Source of the DNA: an uncultured Clostridia bacterium
GTDB lineage: Bacteria; Bacillota; Clostridia; Oscillospirales; Acutalibacteraceae
Reading direction: 5' to 3'
Length of the DNA stretch: 36,348 nt
NCBI GenBank assembly: GCA_944380675.1
Contig: CALWIH010000011.1
Coordinates: 1 to 36,348 of the forward strand
In this document: in pieces, positions 23,385-31,351 of the stretch
Layout of the letters: each line of letters begins with the position of its first letter
How positions within the stretch are numbered: position 1 is the first letter of the stretch
The notes under the pieces: generated by a model
The model's database searches: none
Told to the model about the DNA's origin: nothing
Seen by the model: the letters and a program-made list of their open reading frames with translations, nothing else
Position numbers and translations under genes: made by a program

Positions 23385-25259
23385 TCACAGCGTATTGGCG
23401 GTCGCGATTTTGCTCCACTCGTTGTCCCAAAGCGGGATGGTGGAAAAGCCGGGGTTCTTGCGGTTGTCGAGCAGGAGGCGCTCCGGCTCAAGCTCCTCGA
23501 TGACCGGCGCTTCGCCGGAGAGGAAGCCGTCCACGGTCTCCGCCGCGCGGCGCAGACGATCCGATACGCCCGCAAGGCGCAGATCGAGCACCTCAAGGCC
23601 AAACGCCTTGTTCTCCCGCTTCCACTGCGCCCGAACGAGGGTGTGGAAGCGCTCCGTCTTTTCCGCCGCGAGACGGCAGCGGCCGGAGAGCGCGGCGAGC
23701 GCTTCCCTGTCGCGGCTGTCGTACGCCTGCTTGAGGCGGATGCCGAGATCGCACTTGACGGAGAGCACATCGGCGAGCGCGGCGAGCGCCGCGAACAGAT
23801 AAGCGTATTCCCCGCCCTTATCGGCGATGGCCGCGAGCCGTTCACGGCAGGCCGCGAAATGCGGCGGGTAGGTCTCCGGATCGACGTGGCGGTCGAAGAT
23901 GCCGAGCAGCGCGTCCTGATAGAGCAGGTACTTCGCAGGGCCGACGCTCACGCGGCCGGGCGCGGGGTTGTCCGGCGTGAGGTTCAGTGAATCGAGCTCG
24001 AGGAAATCCGCGAGGACGGCGCCCGTGCACGCGAAGAGACGCGGCGCGACCCACTCGTCGTCCGTCCGCCCGGCCCAGCACGCTTCCGCGTACAGGGACA
24101 GCACGGGCAGGACGCACGACTGCGCAGCCTCGCCGCCGTTGTCGCCCCAGCCGGTGACAATCACGTTCTGCACGCCGTTCGCGGCGCAGCTCTCGAGCGC
24201 GAGGCGAGAGGCCGCCATGCTGTGGCGCAGCAGCGGCGCGAAGCCGTTCCACTTCCACGCGCCGCCCGCGAAGGCGACCTTATCGGTCATCCGGTGATGG
24301 CGGCGGATCATGGAGTCGTATTTCGCGCGATCTCTCGTGTAGTAATCCCAGTAGACAAGCTCCACGTCTTGCGGGATGCGGGCGCGGATTTCGGGCGTGA
24401 TTTCCGGGCCATCCCCGTGATAGGAATCGCCGTTGACCATCTTGAAGAACATATCGCTCCACATCATGGCGGTGAAGCCGTATTTCTCGCAGATGGCAAG
24501 CACACGGCGCAGGTGCCGCTCCATGACGTCGAAGCGGTGCTCGTAGCCGTATTTTTTCAGATGCGCGCCGCGCCCGATCATCTCGGCCTCGTCCATGCCG
24601 ATGTTGATGACGCGGCTGCGGAACGTCTCGGCGCAGGAGCGCACCATGGCCTCGATGAGGTCGTACGTCTCGTCGAGATCGCAGCAGAGGATGTCCCCCG
24701 TATCGCGGACATTGCCGAACGAACGCCAGTGGAAGATCCCGTTGAGGTGGGCGAGCGTCTGGATGCAGGGCACGAGCTCCACGCCGAACGAGGCGGCGTA
24801 CGCGTCGAGGGAGCGCAGCTCCTCCTGCGAATACCGGCCGCGCAGATAGCCGAAGAACGGGTACTCCGGGATCTCGTAGGTGTCCTCGGTGTAGAGCATC
24901 AGGCGGTCGTAGCCCATGAGGGAGAGACGGCGGATGAGGCTCTTGACGTAATCCGGGCTGCACACGGCGTTGCGCGAGCAGTCGACCATATAGGTCAGAT
25001 GGTCAAACGACCGCTGCTCCTCCGCGGAGGCGCTTGTCTTCCCCTCGCGCAGCCAGCCCAGAAGATGACCGGCGCCGCGGAACAGGGCGCCGGGCGTCCC
25101 GGCACGGAGCACCGCCTCGTCTCCCGTGCGGGAGACGGAAAGGCCCCCGCCGCCGAGCGAGACAAAGAGGCGCAGATCGGCCTCTCCCGCCTCCCGCAGA
25201 AGCTCCTTCACAGAATCGGTATAGCGTGCGGCCTCGCCGGCCGAGGTGATTTGAAGCAT
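23385..25259 (-). CDS. GH20 beta-N-acetylhexosaminidase
   Basis: This is a 624-residue protein with an N-terminal non-catalytic region (about 1-85), a GH20 TIM barrel (about 90-420, FDHLTYMVDCSRNAVCSPDY, then LMGYDRLMLYTEDTYEI) and an all-helical C-terminal region. The catalytic pair is D223-E224 in INIGMDEAEMIG, the polarising Asp and the acid/base. The layout recalls cytoplasmic hexosaminidases such as pneumococcal GH20C, which remove terminal beta-GlcNAc or GalNAc. In this operon it should remove the GlcNAc antennae that cap the mannose core. I start at the ATG at 25259 with GGGGAGG at 7 bases, not at the in-frame codon six positions earlier. No signal peptide was seen. The assignment is good. 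Confidence 0.9.
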   Translation of the reverse strand: MLQITSAGEAARYTDSVKELLREAGEADLRLFVSLGGGGLSVSRTGDEAVLRAGTPGALFRGAGHLLGWLREGKTSASAEEQRSFDHLTYMVDCSRNAVCSPDYVKSLIRRLSLMGYDRLMLYTEDTYEIPEYPFFGYLRGRYSQEELRSLDAYAASFGVELVPCIQTLAHLNGIFHWRSFGNVRDTGDILCCDLDETYDLIEAMVRSCAETFRSRVINIGMDEAEMIGRGAHLKKYGYEHRFDVMERHLRRVLAICEKYGFTAMMWSDMFFKMVNGDSYHGDGPEITPEIRARIPQDVELVYWDYYTRDRAKYDSMIRRHHRMTDKVAFAGGAWKWNGFAPLLRHSMAASRLALESCAANGVQNVIVTGWGDNGGEAAQSCVLPVLSLYAEACWAGRTDDEWVAPRLFACTGAVLADFLELDSLNLTPDNPAPGRVSVGPAKYLLYQDALLGIFDRHVDPETYPPHFAACRERLAAIADKGGEYAYLFAALAALADVLSVKCDLGIRLKQAYDSRDREALAALSGRCRLAAEKTERFHTLVRAQWKRENKAFGLEVLDLRLAGVSDRLRRAAETVDGFLSGEAPVIEELEPERLLLDNRKNPGFSTIPLWDNEWSKIATANTL

Positions 25260-25280
25260 GACATATCCTCCCCACAAGGT

Positions 25281-27041
25281 TCATTCCGTGACGGTGATCA
25301 GCATTTCCGCCTGCGTGCCGAGGCAATCCTCTCCGCAAAAGACGCGGCAGCCGAGGCGGGCGCGCAGGACGGGCGTCTCCGGCGCGCGGAGCGTGAAGGA
25401 GACCCATGCCCCGCTCTGCGCGGCGGACAGCAGCGCAAAGCCCTCCGGGACGACGGCCCCGGCGGCCAGCCCTTCCCCGTTTTTCCACAGAAGCTCCGCC
25501 TCGACGGTGAATTCCTCCCCCGGCGCGACCGTCTTCTCATAGGGCGTGAAGCGGGCGAGGAAATCGTTGAGCGGGCGGCCGTCCTCCGGCAGCAGCGCGT
25601 GATGGAGGCGGCTTGCCTCCTCCCCCTTCTCCTCCAGGCGGCGGAAGAAGTCCTCGTCGGGCTTCTGCTTCGCCCAGTGGCCGGAGAGAATCCAGTCGGG
25701 GTGAAGCGCGCGCAGAAGCTTCGCGCTCGCGATAAAGTCCTCCGGCTCCCAGAGGTTCTTGTAAACGTAGTTGAGCTGCTCCTCCGCATACTGATCGCCG
25801 GTGAAGACTATCGTCTGCCCGTCGGCCTCAAGCTCCACGGCGACCGCGAAGCGCGTGTGGCCGGGCATCGGGTGCAGGCGGATGCGGTGCTCCTCCCACT
25901 CGATCCACTCGTTCTCGGGAAGGCGCTCGTCGACCGGGATCGGGTCGTACCACAAGCACGGCAGATCGTACGCTTCCGGCTTCTCGAGCAGGTCGGCGAA
26001 GGACTGCACGCAGAGCACCCGCGCGCCGTACGCGCGGCGCAGAAGGTTGAAGCCCGCGACATGGTCGTCATGGTAGTGCGTCGGAATCACGGCGTCAATC
26101 TTTGTCACGCCGAAATCGCGCAGAAGGGCGGGAATCGTATAGAGCCACGGGCGGCGCGAGCTGCGGTCGCTGCCCGCGGCGGGGCCGGCCATGAAATCGT
26201 AGCCGAAATCGATGAACAGCGCCTTGCCGCTCTCCGAGAGGACGACGTAGCTGTTCGCCATGCTCGTGCGGTTGAACAGGACGTGCGGCGTGACGGCCTC
26301 GTACGGCGTATCGCGCAGGAGGAACAGCCGCGGGTTCTGTTCGCGGAGCGTCCGCAGCGCGGCAAGCTGCTCCACCGTGGGAGCAACGGCCGCTTCGGCG
26401 TCCATCGGCTCGCCGTGCGAGGGCAGAAAGCGCCGCACGCCGCGCCGCTCAAGCTCGAGCAGCGAGAGGATGGTATAGGGGATGCCCTCCCCGCCGTTGT
26501 AGCTCCACTGCGTCGCGGCGAGCGACCAGACCTTCCCCGGCGCGAAAATCAGGTCGCCGGTGAAGGCCGTGAGAACGCCGTCAAGCTCGCAGAGCAGCGA
26601 CACGGAGCCGACGGTGTGGCCGGGCGTCGGCAGCACAAAAAAGTCCAGGCCGCCGAGCGTCAGCGTGCCGTACTCCGGCAGAGCATTGGCCGGAACGGAC
26701 TCGAGCAGCGAGAAACGGTCCTGCCGGTTGTTATAGTTGTTGCGAATCTCGCGCCGGTGCCAAAGCTCGGACGCGCGGGCGAAAAGATCCGCTTCCGTCT
26801 CCGGGACGTAAACGGGAATTCCCGCCGCCGCGGCGCGCGGCAGCCCTTCCCCCTGATCGCGGTGGTGATGCGTCATGAGGACGGCCTCGACGGTTTTCAC
26901 GCCGATGGACGCGAGCGCATCCAAAGCCGCGCCCGTGCCGAAATCGATGAGGATGCACGTCTCGCCGCGCTTGACGGCGTACACGCGGCAGGAATCCTCG
27001 AGCACAAAGAGCTCTTCGCTGAGCTTACGAAACTGCGCCAT
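25281..27041 (-). CDS. Tandem metallo-beta-lactamase-fold hydrolase with C-terminal beta domain
   Basis: This 586-residue protein contains two complete MBL-fold units in one chain. Unit 1 (about 1-235) has H58, H60 and D62 in THHHRDQ, H142 in PTPGHTVGS, D163 in TGD and H209 in PSHGEP. The usual last His of HxHxDH is replaced by Q63. Unit 2 (about 255-470) has the full H322-x-H324-x-D326-H327, H395 in PMPGHTRF, D416 in FTGDQ and H455 in LSGHW. The tail (about 500-586) looks like an immunoglobulin-type beta domain. It has no signal peptide. The gene sits 21 bases from GH20 and 24 bases from nagA in a glycan operon, so the substrate is probably sugar-related. No function is known to me for such a double protein. 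Confidence 0.85.
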   Translation of the reverse strand: MAQFRKLSEELFVLEDSCRVYAVKRGETCILIDFGTGAALDALASIGVKTVEAVLMTHHHRDQGEGLPRAAAAGIPVYVPETEADLFARASELWHRREIRNNYNNRQDRFSLLESVPANALPEYGTLTLGGLDFFVLPTPGHTVGSVSLLCELDGVLTAFTGDLIFAPGKVWSLAATQWSYNGGEGIPYTILSLLELERRGVRRFLPSHGEPMDAEAAVAPTVEQLAALRTLREQNPRLFLLRDTPYEAVTPHVLFNRTSMANSYVVLSESGKALFIDFGYDFMAGPAAGSDRSSRRPWLYTIPALLRDFGVTKIDAVIPTHYHDDHVAGFNLLRRAYGARVLCVQSFADLLEKPEAYDLPCLWYDPIPVDERLPENEWIEWEEHRIRLHPMPGHTRFAVAVELEADGQTIVFTGDQYAEEQLNYVYKNLWEPEDFIASAKLLRALHPDWILSGHWAKQKPDEDFFRRLEEKGEEASRLHHALLPEDGRPLNDFLARFTPYEKTVAPGEEFTVEAELLWKNGEGLAAGAVVPEGFALLSAAQSGAWVSFTLRAPETPVLRARLGCRVFCGEDCLGTQAEMLITVTE

Positions 27042-27065
27042 GCGGTACTTCTCCCCCTTTTCCCG

Positions 27066-28190
27066 TTACGCGAAGCGCTTGCCGCCGACGTAGACCTGCT
27101 CGAGCTCCATCTCGGGCGTGACGACGAGCAGATCGGCCAGATTGCCTCTGCGGATGAAGCCGACCTCGTCCTCGAGTCCCATGGCGAGGGCGGGGTTCGA
27201 GCTGGCGCTCGCGATGGCCGTCTCCGGCGCGACGCCGAAGGAAATGACGTTGCGGCACTCCTCGAAGACGTTGCTCACCGAGCAGGCGAGCGTCCCGTCC
27301 GCGAGGGCAGCGCGGTTTCCCTGCACATGAACGTCGAGGCCGCCGAGGCTGTAAACACCGTCGCCGAGACCGGCGGCGCTGAGCGAGTCGGAAACGATGC
27401 AGATCCGCTCGCCGAGGGCGCGGTACGTCAGCCGCACAACGGCGGGATGGATGTGCACGCCGTCGCAGATGAGCTCCGCCCAGACGTTCTTGTCGCTCGC
27501 GACGCCGATGACGCCGGGGTCGCGGTGGTGGAGGCTGTTCATCGCATTGTACAGGTGGGTGATGTGATCCGCGCCCGCTTCGACGGCGCGGCAGGCCGTC
27601 TCATAGTCGGACGAGGTGTGAGCGATGGAGACGCGCTTGTCGCGGCTGAGGCTGCGGATCAGCTCCATGCCGCCCTCGATGCGCGGATCGACGTCCACCA
27701 GACGGATGTACCCGCCCGCGCAGCCGTCGAGCTCGCGGAAGAACGCTTCGTCGGCGTCGAGGAGGTACTGCGGGTCGTGGCAGCCCTTTTTGTCGCGGCC
27801 GAGGAAGGGGCCCTCCATGTTGACGCCCCAGATACGCGCGCCGGGAGCGGGCGTCTCGATCGCCTCGCGGATGCGGCGCATCATCGCGCGGCTGTAGTCC
27901 TTCTCCATCGTCATCGTCGTGGCGAGGAGGGACGTCACGCCGCAGCGGGCGTAGGAATCGCGGATGCGCACAAGCTCCTGCGGCGGAGCGTCGGAGAAGT
28001 CCGCGCCCGCTCTGCCGTGCGTGTGGACGTCAAAAAAGCCGGGCAGCAGCCAGCGGCCCTCGAGGTCGACGGCCTCCTCGCCGGGGGCGGAAATCGAAGG
28101 CGCGACGCGGGCGATGCGGTCGTTCACGACCTGCACCTCAAGCTTCCTGAGCTTTCCCTCAAAAAAGACGGTTCCATTCTTAAAAATCAT
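27066..28190 (-). CDS. nagA: N-acetylglucosamine-6-phosphate deacetylase
   Basis: This is a 374-residue amidohydrolase that converts GlcNAc-6-P to GlcN-6-P and acetate. H56 and H58 lie in DVHTHGRAG, the metal ligand E126 in NMEGPFLG, H191 in AHTSSD, H212 in THLYNAMN, H246 in DGVHIHP and the catalytic D268 in SDSLSAAG. The ATG at 28190 has AAAGGAGG upstream and overlaps the end of the ROK gene by 11 bases, which indicates translational coupling. It should process GlcNAc freed by the GH20 and GH2 steps after phosphorylation. The next enzyme, NagB, is not in the window. The identification is secure. Confidence 0.94.
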   Translation of the reverse strand: MIFKNGTVFFEGKLRKLEVQVVNDRIARVAPSISAPGEEAVDLEGRWLLPGFFDVHTHGRAGADFSDAPPQELVRIRDSYARCGVTSLLATTMTMEKDYSRAMMRRIREAIETPAPGARIWGVNMEGPFLGRDKKGCHDPQYLLDADEAFFRELDGCAGGYIRLVDVDPRIEGGMELIRSLSRDKRVSIAHTSSDYETACRAVEAGADHITHLYNAMNSLHHRDPGVIGVASDKNVWAELICDGVHIHPAVVRLTYRALGERICIVSDSLSAAGLGDGVYSLGGLDVHVQGNRAALADGTLACSVSNVFEECRNVISFGVAPETAIASASSNPALAMGLEDEVGFIRRGNLADLLVVTPEMELEQVYVGGKRFA

Positions 28191-29139
28191 GCTGCTTCCT
28201 CCTTTCGTATTCCGGAAGACACGCCGCTCCCAAAAAGGCGGCGTTGTAGCCAAGCTTTGTGTATAGAATCGGTACGGAGCGGGCGGGCGTTACGACCTCC
28301 TGCGCGATCACTTCCCGGATGCCGGGGAGAAGCACGTCGAGCGACTGGCCGACGCCGCCGCCGATGAAGACGGCCTCGGGGTTGAGCAGGTTCAGCGCGG
28401 CGGAGAGGCCGCGGCCGAGCCAGCGGGCGGCGTCCCCGAGGATGCGCGCGGCTCCCGCGTCGCCGTCGTCGGCGAGCATCCGGCAGCCTCTCGCGTCGAT
28501 GGGAAGCTGCAGCGCCGCGCAGCGCTGCGCCGCCTCCGGCGTCTTCTCAATATATTGGGTAAATTCGCGGGAGATGGCCGTGCCGGAGGCGTGCGCCTCG
28601 AGGCAGCCCTCCTGCCCGCAGGTGCAGGGACGGGGCGCGGCGAATTCCACCTTGACGTGGCCGATCTCCCCCGCGACCTGGGCCGCGCCGTGCACGAGCC
28701 TGCCGTTCGCCATCACGGCCCCGCCGACGCCGGTGCTCACCGTGACCCAGAGAAAGTCCTGCATCCCCTTGGCGTGGCCGAGCGTCCACTCGCCGACGGC
28801 GCAGGCGTTGACGTCGTTCTCGACGAAGACGTTCGTGTTTTTCAGCCTTCTGCGGAAAAAGTCCCGCGCGGGGACGTTCTTCCAGCCGGCGTACGGGGCG
28901 AGGAGAAGGACGCCCCGGCTCTCGTTCACCATGCCGGGGAGGCTCACGCCGATCCCGTCGAGGGAATCCGTCTGCCAGCCGGCGCGTTCACACAGCTTTT
29001 CGAGGCGCAGGCTCGCCTGTTCAAAATGCTCCTGCCAGCTCTCCGTCACGGTGGCAAAGCGCTCATGGATAACGATTCTGCCGCGATCCACGAGGCCGAC
29101 GAGCGTTTTCGTCCCGCCAATGTCAATCGAACCTATCAT
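28180..29139 (-). CDS. ROK-family sugar kinase
   Basis: This is a 319-residue protein with the ROK fold. The phosphate loop SIDIGGTKT (4-12), the predicted base D109 in VENDVNA, the ExGH motif GEIGH (H161) and the zinc motif C172-x-C174...C179 in PCTCGQEGCLE are all intact. There is no N-terminal HTH, so it is an enzyme rather than a NagC-type repressor. In this operon it could phosphorylate GlcNAc, feeding NagA directly downstream, or fructose and mannose, feeding from the isomerase; ROK kinases of each kind exist. The ATG shares one base with the stop of the SIS gene (TGATG) and has GGAGG 5 bases upstream. The family is certain; the sugar is inferred. Confidence 0.92.
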   Translation of the reverse strand: MIGSIDIGGTKTLVGLVDRGRIVIHERFATVTESWQEHFEQASLRLEKLCERAGWQTDSLDGIGVSLPGMVNESRGVLLLAPYAGWKNVPARDFFRRRLKNTNVFVENDVNACAVGEWTLGHAKGMQDFLWVTVSTGVGGAVMANGRLVHGAAQVAGEIGHVKVEFAAPRPCTCGQEGCLEAHASGTAISREFTQYIEKTPEAAQRCAALQLPIDARGCRMLADDGDAGAARILGDAARWLGRGLSAALNLLNPEAVFIGGGVGQSLDVLLPGIREVIAQEVVTPARSVPILYTKLGYNAAFLGAACLPEYERRKQHDF

Positions 29140-29729
29140 CACGCCTCCGAAGCCTGCCCGGCGGCGGCGCGCTCGTTGACGAGGCGCAGATACTGGGACA
29201 GCATATGGTCGACGGCGACGTGCAGATCCTCCACCACGCCGTAATTCTGCGAGGGAATCTCCACGACAAGCTCGGAGCACGTCTCGAGCTTCCCGTGATA
29301 CGCGCCGATCACGGCGGCGCGGAACGCGCCCACGCGCCCGGCGAGCTCGTGCGCCCTCACCAGATCGGGCGAGCTGCCGGAGACGCTCAGGGAGATCACC
29401 ATGTCCTTCGCCGTGAGGAAATTCTCGAGCTGAGAGGAAAACACCTCGTCGTAGGAGACGTCGTTCCCGAGCGCGGTGAGAATCGAGACGTTGTCAACCG
29501 GGCTGACAATCTTCATGCGCGGCTGGCCGGGCACGCTCGCGCCCTTCGCGAAGTCGCAGACCCAGTGTCCCGCCGCGGCGGCGCTTCCGCCGTTGCCGAG
29601 CACATAGACGACGCCTCCCGCACGGCGCACCGTGTCCATCCGCTCAAAAAGCGCCTCAAGCCCATCCTCCGAAAGGGCGTCGAGCGCCGCGTGCAGCTGT
29701 GCCTTGTAGTTTTTGAAAAAGTCCTTCAA
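29139..29729 (-). CDS. SIS-domain phosphosugar isomerase-like protein (GmhA-like)
   Basis: This is a 196-residue single SIS domain protein, the first gene of the glycan operon. VYVLGNGGSAAAAGHWVCDF (42-60) and SVSGSSPDLV (116-124) are the phosphosugar-binding motifs. YGVVEDLHVAVDHML (163-177) places H170 and H175 where GmhA proteins have their C-terminal metal or catalytic His. It resembles sedoheptulose-7-P isomerases, but a heptose role makes no sense here and the N-terminal catalytic part of GmhA is not obvious. It may isomerise or deaminate a hexose phosphate from the glycan. The start is TTG at 29729 with GGGGGAG 6-7 bases upstream; no ATG is available nearby in frame. The fold is secure, the reaction open. 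Confidence 0.85.
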   Translation of the reverse strand: MKDFFKNYKAQLHAALDALSEDGLEALFERMDTVRRAGGVVYVLGNGGSAAAAGHWVCDFAKGASVPGQPRMKIVSPVDNVSILTALGNDVSYDEVFSSQLENFLTAKDMVISLSVSGSSPDLVRAHELAGRVGAFRAAVIGAYHGKLETCSELVVEIPSQNYGVVEDLHVAVDHMLSQYLRLVNERAAAGQASEA

Positions 29730-29763
29730 TTTCCGCTCCCCCTTTTCAATTCTTGCCCATATA

Positions 29764-29805
29764 TTATCATCTATTTTTCAAAGAAACAAGGGAAAAACGG
29801 ATAAT
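29764..29805 (-). promoter_or_regulatory. Promoter of the nine-gene glycan operon
   Basis: On the minus strand TTGTTT, a spacer of about 17 bases and TAATAT/GATAAT lie within the AT-rich block upstream of the SIS gene. It is the only convincing promoter for the genes down to 15238, since internal gaps are at most 24 bases. No obvious operator was seen. Confidence 0.6.
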
Positions 29806-29840
29806 TCATGAACTTTTTTGAGCTAATTTTGACTTTTTCC

Positions 29841-29868
29841 TTGCATTTGCGAACGGACGCGGTATACT
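29841..29868 (+). promoter_or_regulatory. Promoter of the GH32 gene
   Basis: TTGCAT (29841-29846), a 16-base spacer and TATACT (29863-29868) lie 25 bases upstream of the ATG at 29894, back to back with the glycan operon promoter. Confidence 0.7.
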
Positions 29869-29893
29869 GAAGAAAAGGAAGGGAGGAACCTCC

Positions 29894-31303
29894 ATGCTCT
29901 CGTTTGCAGACCGTCTGACGCGGGAGGCCGTTTTGGGAAACAGGGACGAAAAATGGCGTCCCCGGTTTCACTTTTCGAGCCCCTGCGGCTTTCTGAACGA
30001 CCCGCACAACCCCGTCTGGTTCCGGGGGGAATACCACATCTTTTTTCAGTATTTTCCGCAGCAGGCGGAGGCGGTGCGCCCGAAGTGCTGGGGCCATCTC
30101 GCGACGCGGGACTTCTGCTCGTGGCGGCTGCTGCCCGCGGCCATCGCGCCGGACACGGAGCTTGACCGCGACGGCTGCGCGTCCGGCTCCGCGCTCGTCC
30201 TCGGCGGCAGGCTGTGGCTCTTTTACACGGGACGCCACTATTACCGGCACCCGCGCGAGCTCATCTGCGCGGCCTGGTCGGACGACGGCGTGCATTTCAC
30301 GAAGGCGGAGAAGCCCGTCGTCGTGCCGGACGCGCCGGACGGCAGGATGGACTTCCGCGATCCGTTTGTCTGGCGCGAGTCGGACGGGACGCTCTCGATG
30401 CTCGTCGGGACGCGCAAAAACCGGCGCGCTCTGCTGCGGCGATACACCGCAGCCGATCCGCTCTCCTGGGGAAACGGCTCCGATTTTCTGACGCCGCCCG
30501 AGGGAACCGGCTGGATCTGGGAATGCCCGTGCCTCGCGGAGGAGGACGGCGAATCGTTCCTCCTCGCCTCCCCGGAGGGTCTCGACGGCGTGCGGCAGAA
30601 GTCGGTGTACGTTTTCGGAGAGCGGCAGGCAGACGGCTCCTTTTCCTTCGCGTCACGGCAGGACGCCGATCGCGGCGGAGATTACTACGCAGGGCAGTTC
30701 TTCCGCTCACCGGACGGGGAGCTTCTGAGCCTCGGGTGGATGAGCAAATGGGGCAACCAGCTCCCCACCGCCCGCGAGGGGTGGGCGGGCATCATGACGC
30801 TGCCGCGCCGCCTGCGCCGCGACAGCGCGGGGCGGATGCGCGCGCGCTTCCTCCTGCCGGAAGGGCTGTGCCGCCCTGTCACTGGGCTGCCGGACGATCC
30901 GGCCGAAGCGCTCGCCTCCATCGAAACGCCCTCGTACCATCTTTCCCTCGAGCTTCTCGAGCAGACGGGGACGGCCTCGCTCTCCTTCTTCTGCAAAGAG
31001 CGGGAGGGGCTGACGCTCACGGTCGACTGGGATAATGGGGAAATCCGGGTCGAGAACCACACCGTGACGCATCCGGAACGGCGGCAGAGCTTCCCGATTC
31101 CCGACCGGGAGACGGGAAGGCTGCAAGTCGAGGCGGTCGCCGACGTGTGCTGCCTCGAGCTTTGCCTCAACGGGCTCGAGTTCGTCACGCACTGCGTCTA
31201 CGGCGGCGGAAACGCGGTGCGGGCAGACTGCGCGCCGGGCTGCCTGCGGCTGTTGGCGCTCGACGAAATCGACGCCGCGCCGCTGACGCTCGCGGAGCAA
31301 TAA
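29894..31303 (+). CDS. GH32 beta-fructosidase (sucrose/sucrose-6-phosphate hydrolase type)
   Basis: This is a 469-residue protein with an N-terminal five-bladed beta-propeller (about 20-330) and a C-terminal beta-sandwich. The three acidic residues of GH32 are present: nucleophile D36 in GFLNDPHNP, transition-state stabiliser D156 in DFRDPF and acid/base E210 in WECPC. NDPHNP replaces the common NDPNG, a recognised but less usual variant. There is no signal peptide, so it is an intracellular invertase-like enzyme releasing fructose from imported sucrose, its phosphate or short fructans. The ATG at 29894 has GGGAGG 7 bases upstream. It stands alone between its own promoter and a strong terminator; no PTS or ABC transporter accompanies it. 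Confidence 0.92.
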   Translation: MLSFADRLTREAVLGNRDEKWRPRFHFSSPCGFLNDPHNPVWFRGEYHIFFQYFPQQAEAVRPKCWGHLATRDFCSWRLLPAAIAPDTELDRDGCASGSALVLGGRLWLFYTGRHYYRHPRELICAAWSDDGVHFTKAEKPVVVPDAPDGRMDFRDPFVWRESDGTLSMLVGTRKNRRALLRRYTAADPLSWGNGSDFLTPPEGTGWIWECPCLAEEDGESFLLASPEGLDGVRQKSVYVFGERQADGSFSFASRQDADRGGDYYAGQFFRSPDGELLSLGWMSKWGNQLPTAREGWAGIMTLPRRLRRDSAGRMRARFLLPEGLCRPVTGLPDDPAEALASIETPSYHLSLELLEQTGTASLSFFCKEREGLTLTVDWDNGEIRVENHTVTHPERRQSFPIPDRETGRLQVEAVADVCCLELCLNGLEFVTHCVYGGGNAVRADCAPGCLRLLALDEIDAAPLTLAEQ

Positions 31304-31317
31304 ACCATACAGGAGCA

Positions 31318-31349
31318 AAAGGGGGAGATCCGCGCGGATCTCCCCCTTT
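31318..31349. terminator. Bidirectional terminator (32-base perfect palindrome)
   Basis: 31318-31333 (AAAGGGGGAGATCCGC) is immediately followed by its exact reverse complement (31334-31349), with flanking A and T runs. It separates the convergent GH32 and glycyl radical enzyme genes. Confidence 0.92.
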
Positions 31350-31351
31350 CT

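Noticed and set aside
15890-28367. Very long open frames on the plus strand (for example 15890-18652, 18723-23003, 24222-28367), antisense to the glycan operon
   Set aside because: They are rich in Arg, Ala and Val, show no domain motifs and lie exactly opposite well-conserved enzymes. High G+C at third codon positions removes stops from one antisense frame.
28180-29139. ROK protein as a NagC-type repressor
   Set aside because: It begins directly with the kinase phosphate loop and has no N-terminal HTH.
29882-29893. Ribosome-site-masking hairpin GGAGG-AA-CCTCC before the GH32 gene
   Set aside because: The loop would be only 2 bases; the remaining 4-bp stem is too weak to call a regulatory element.
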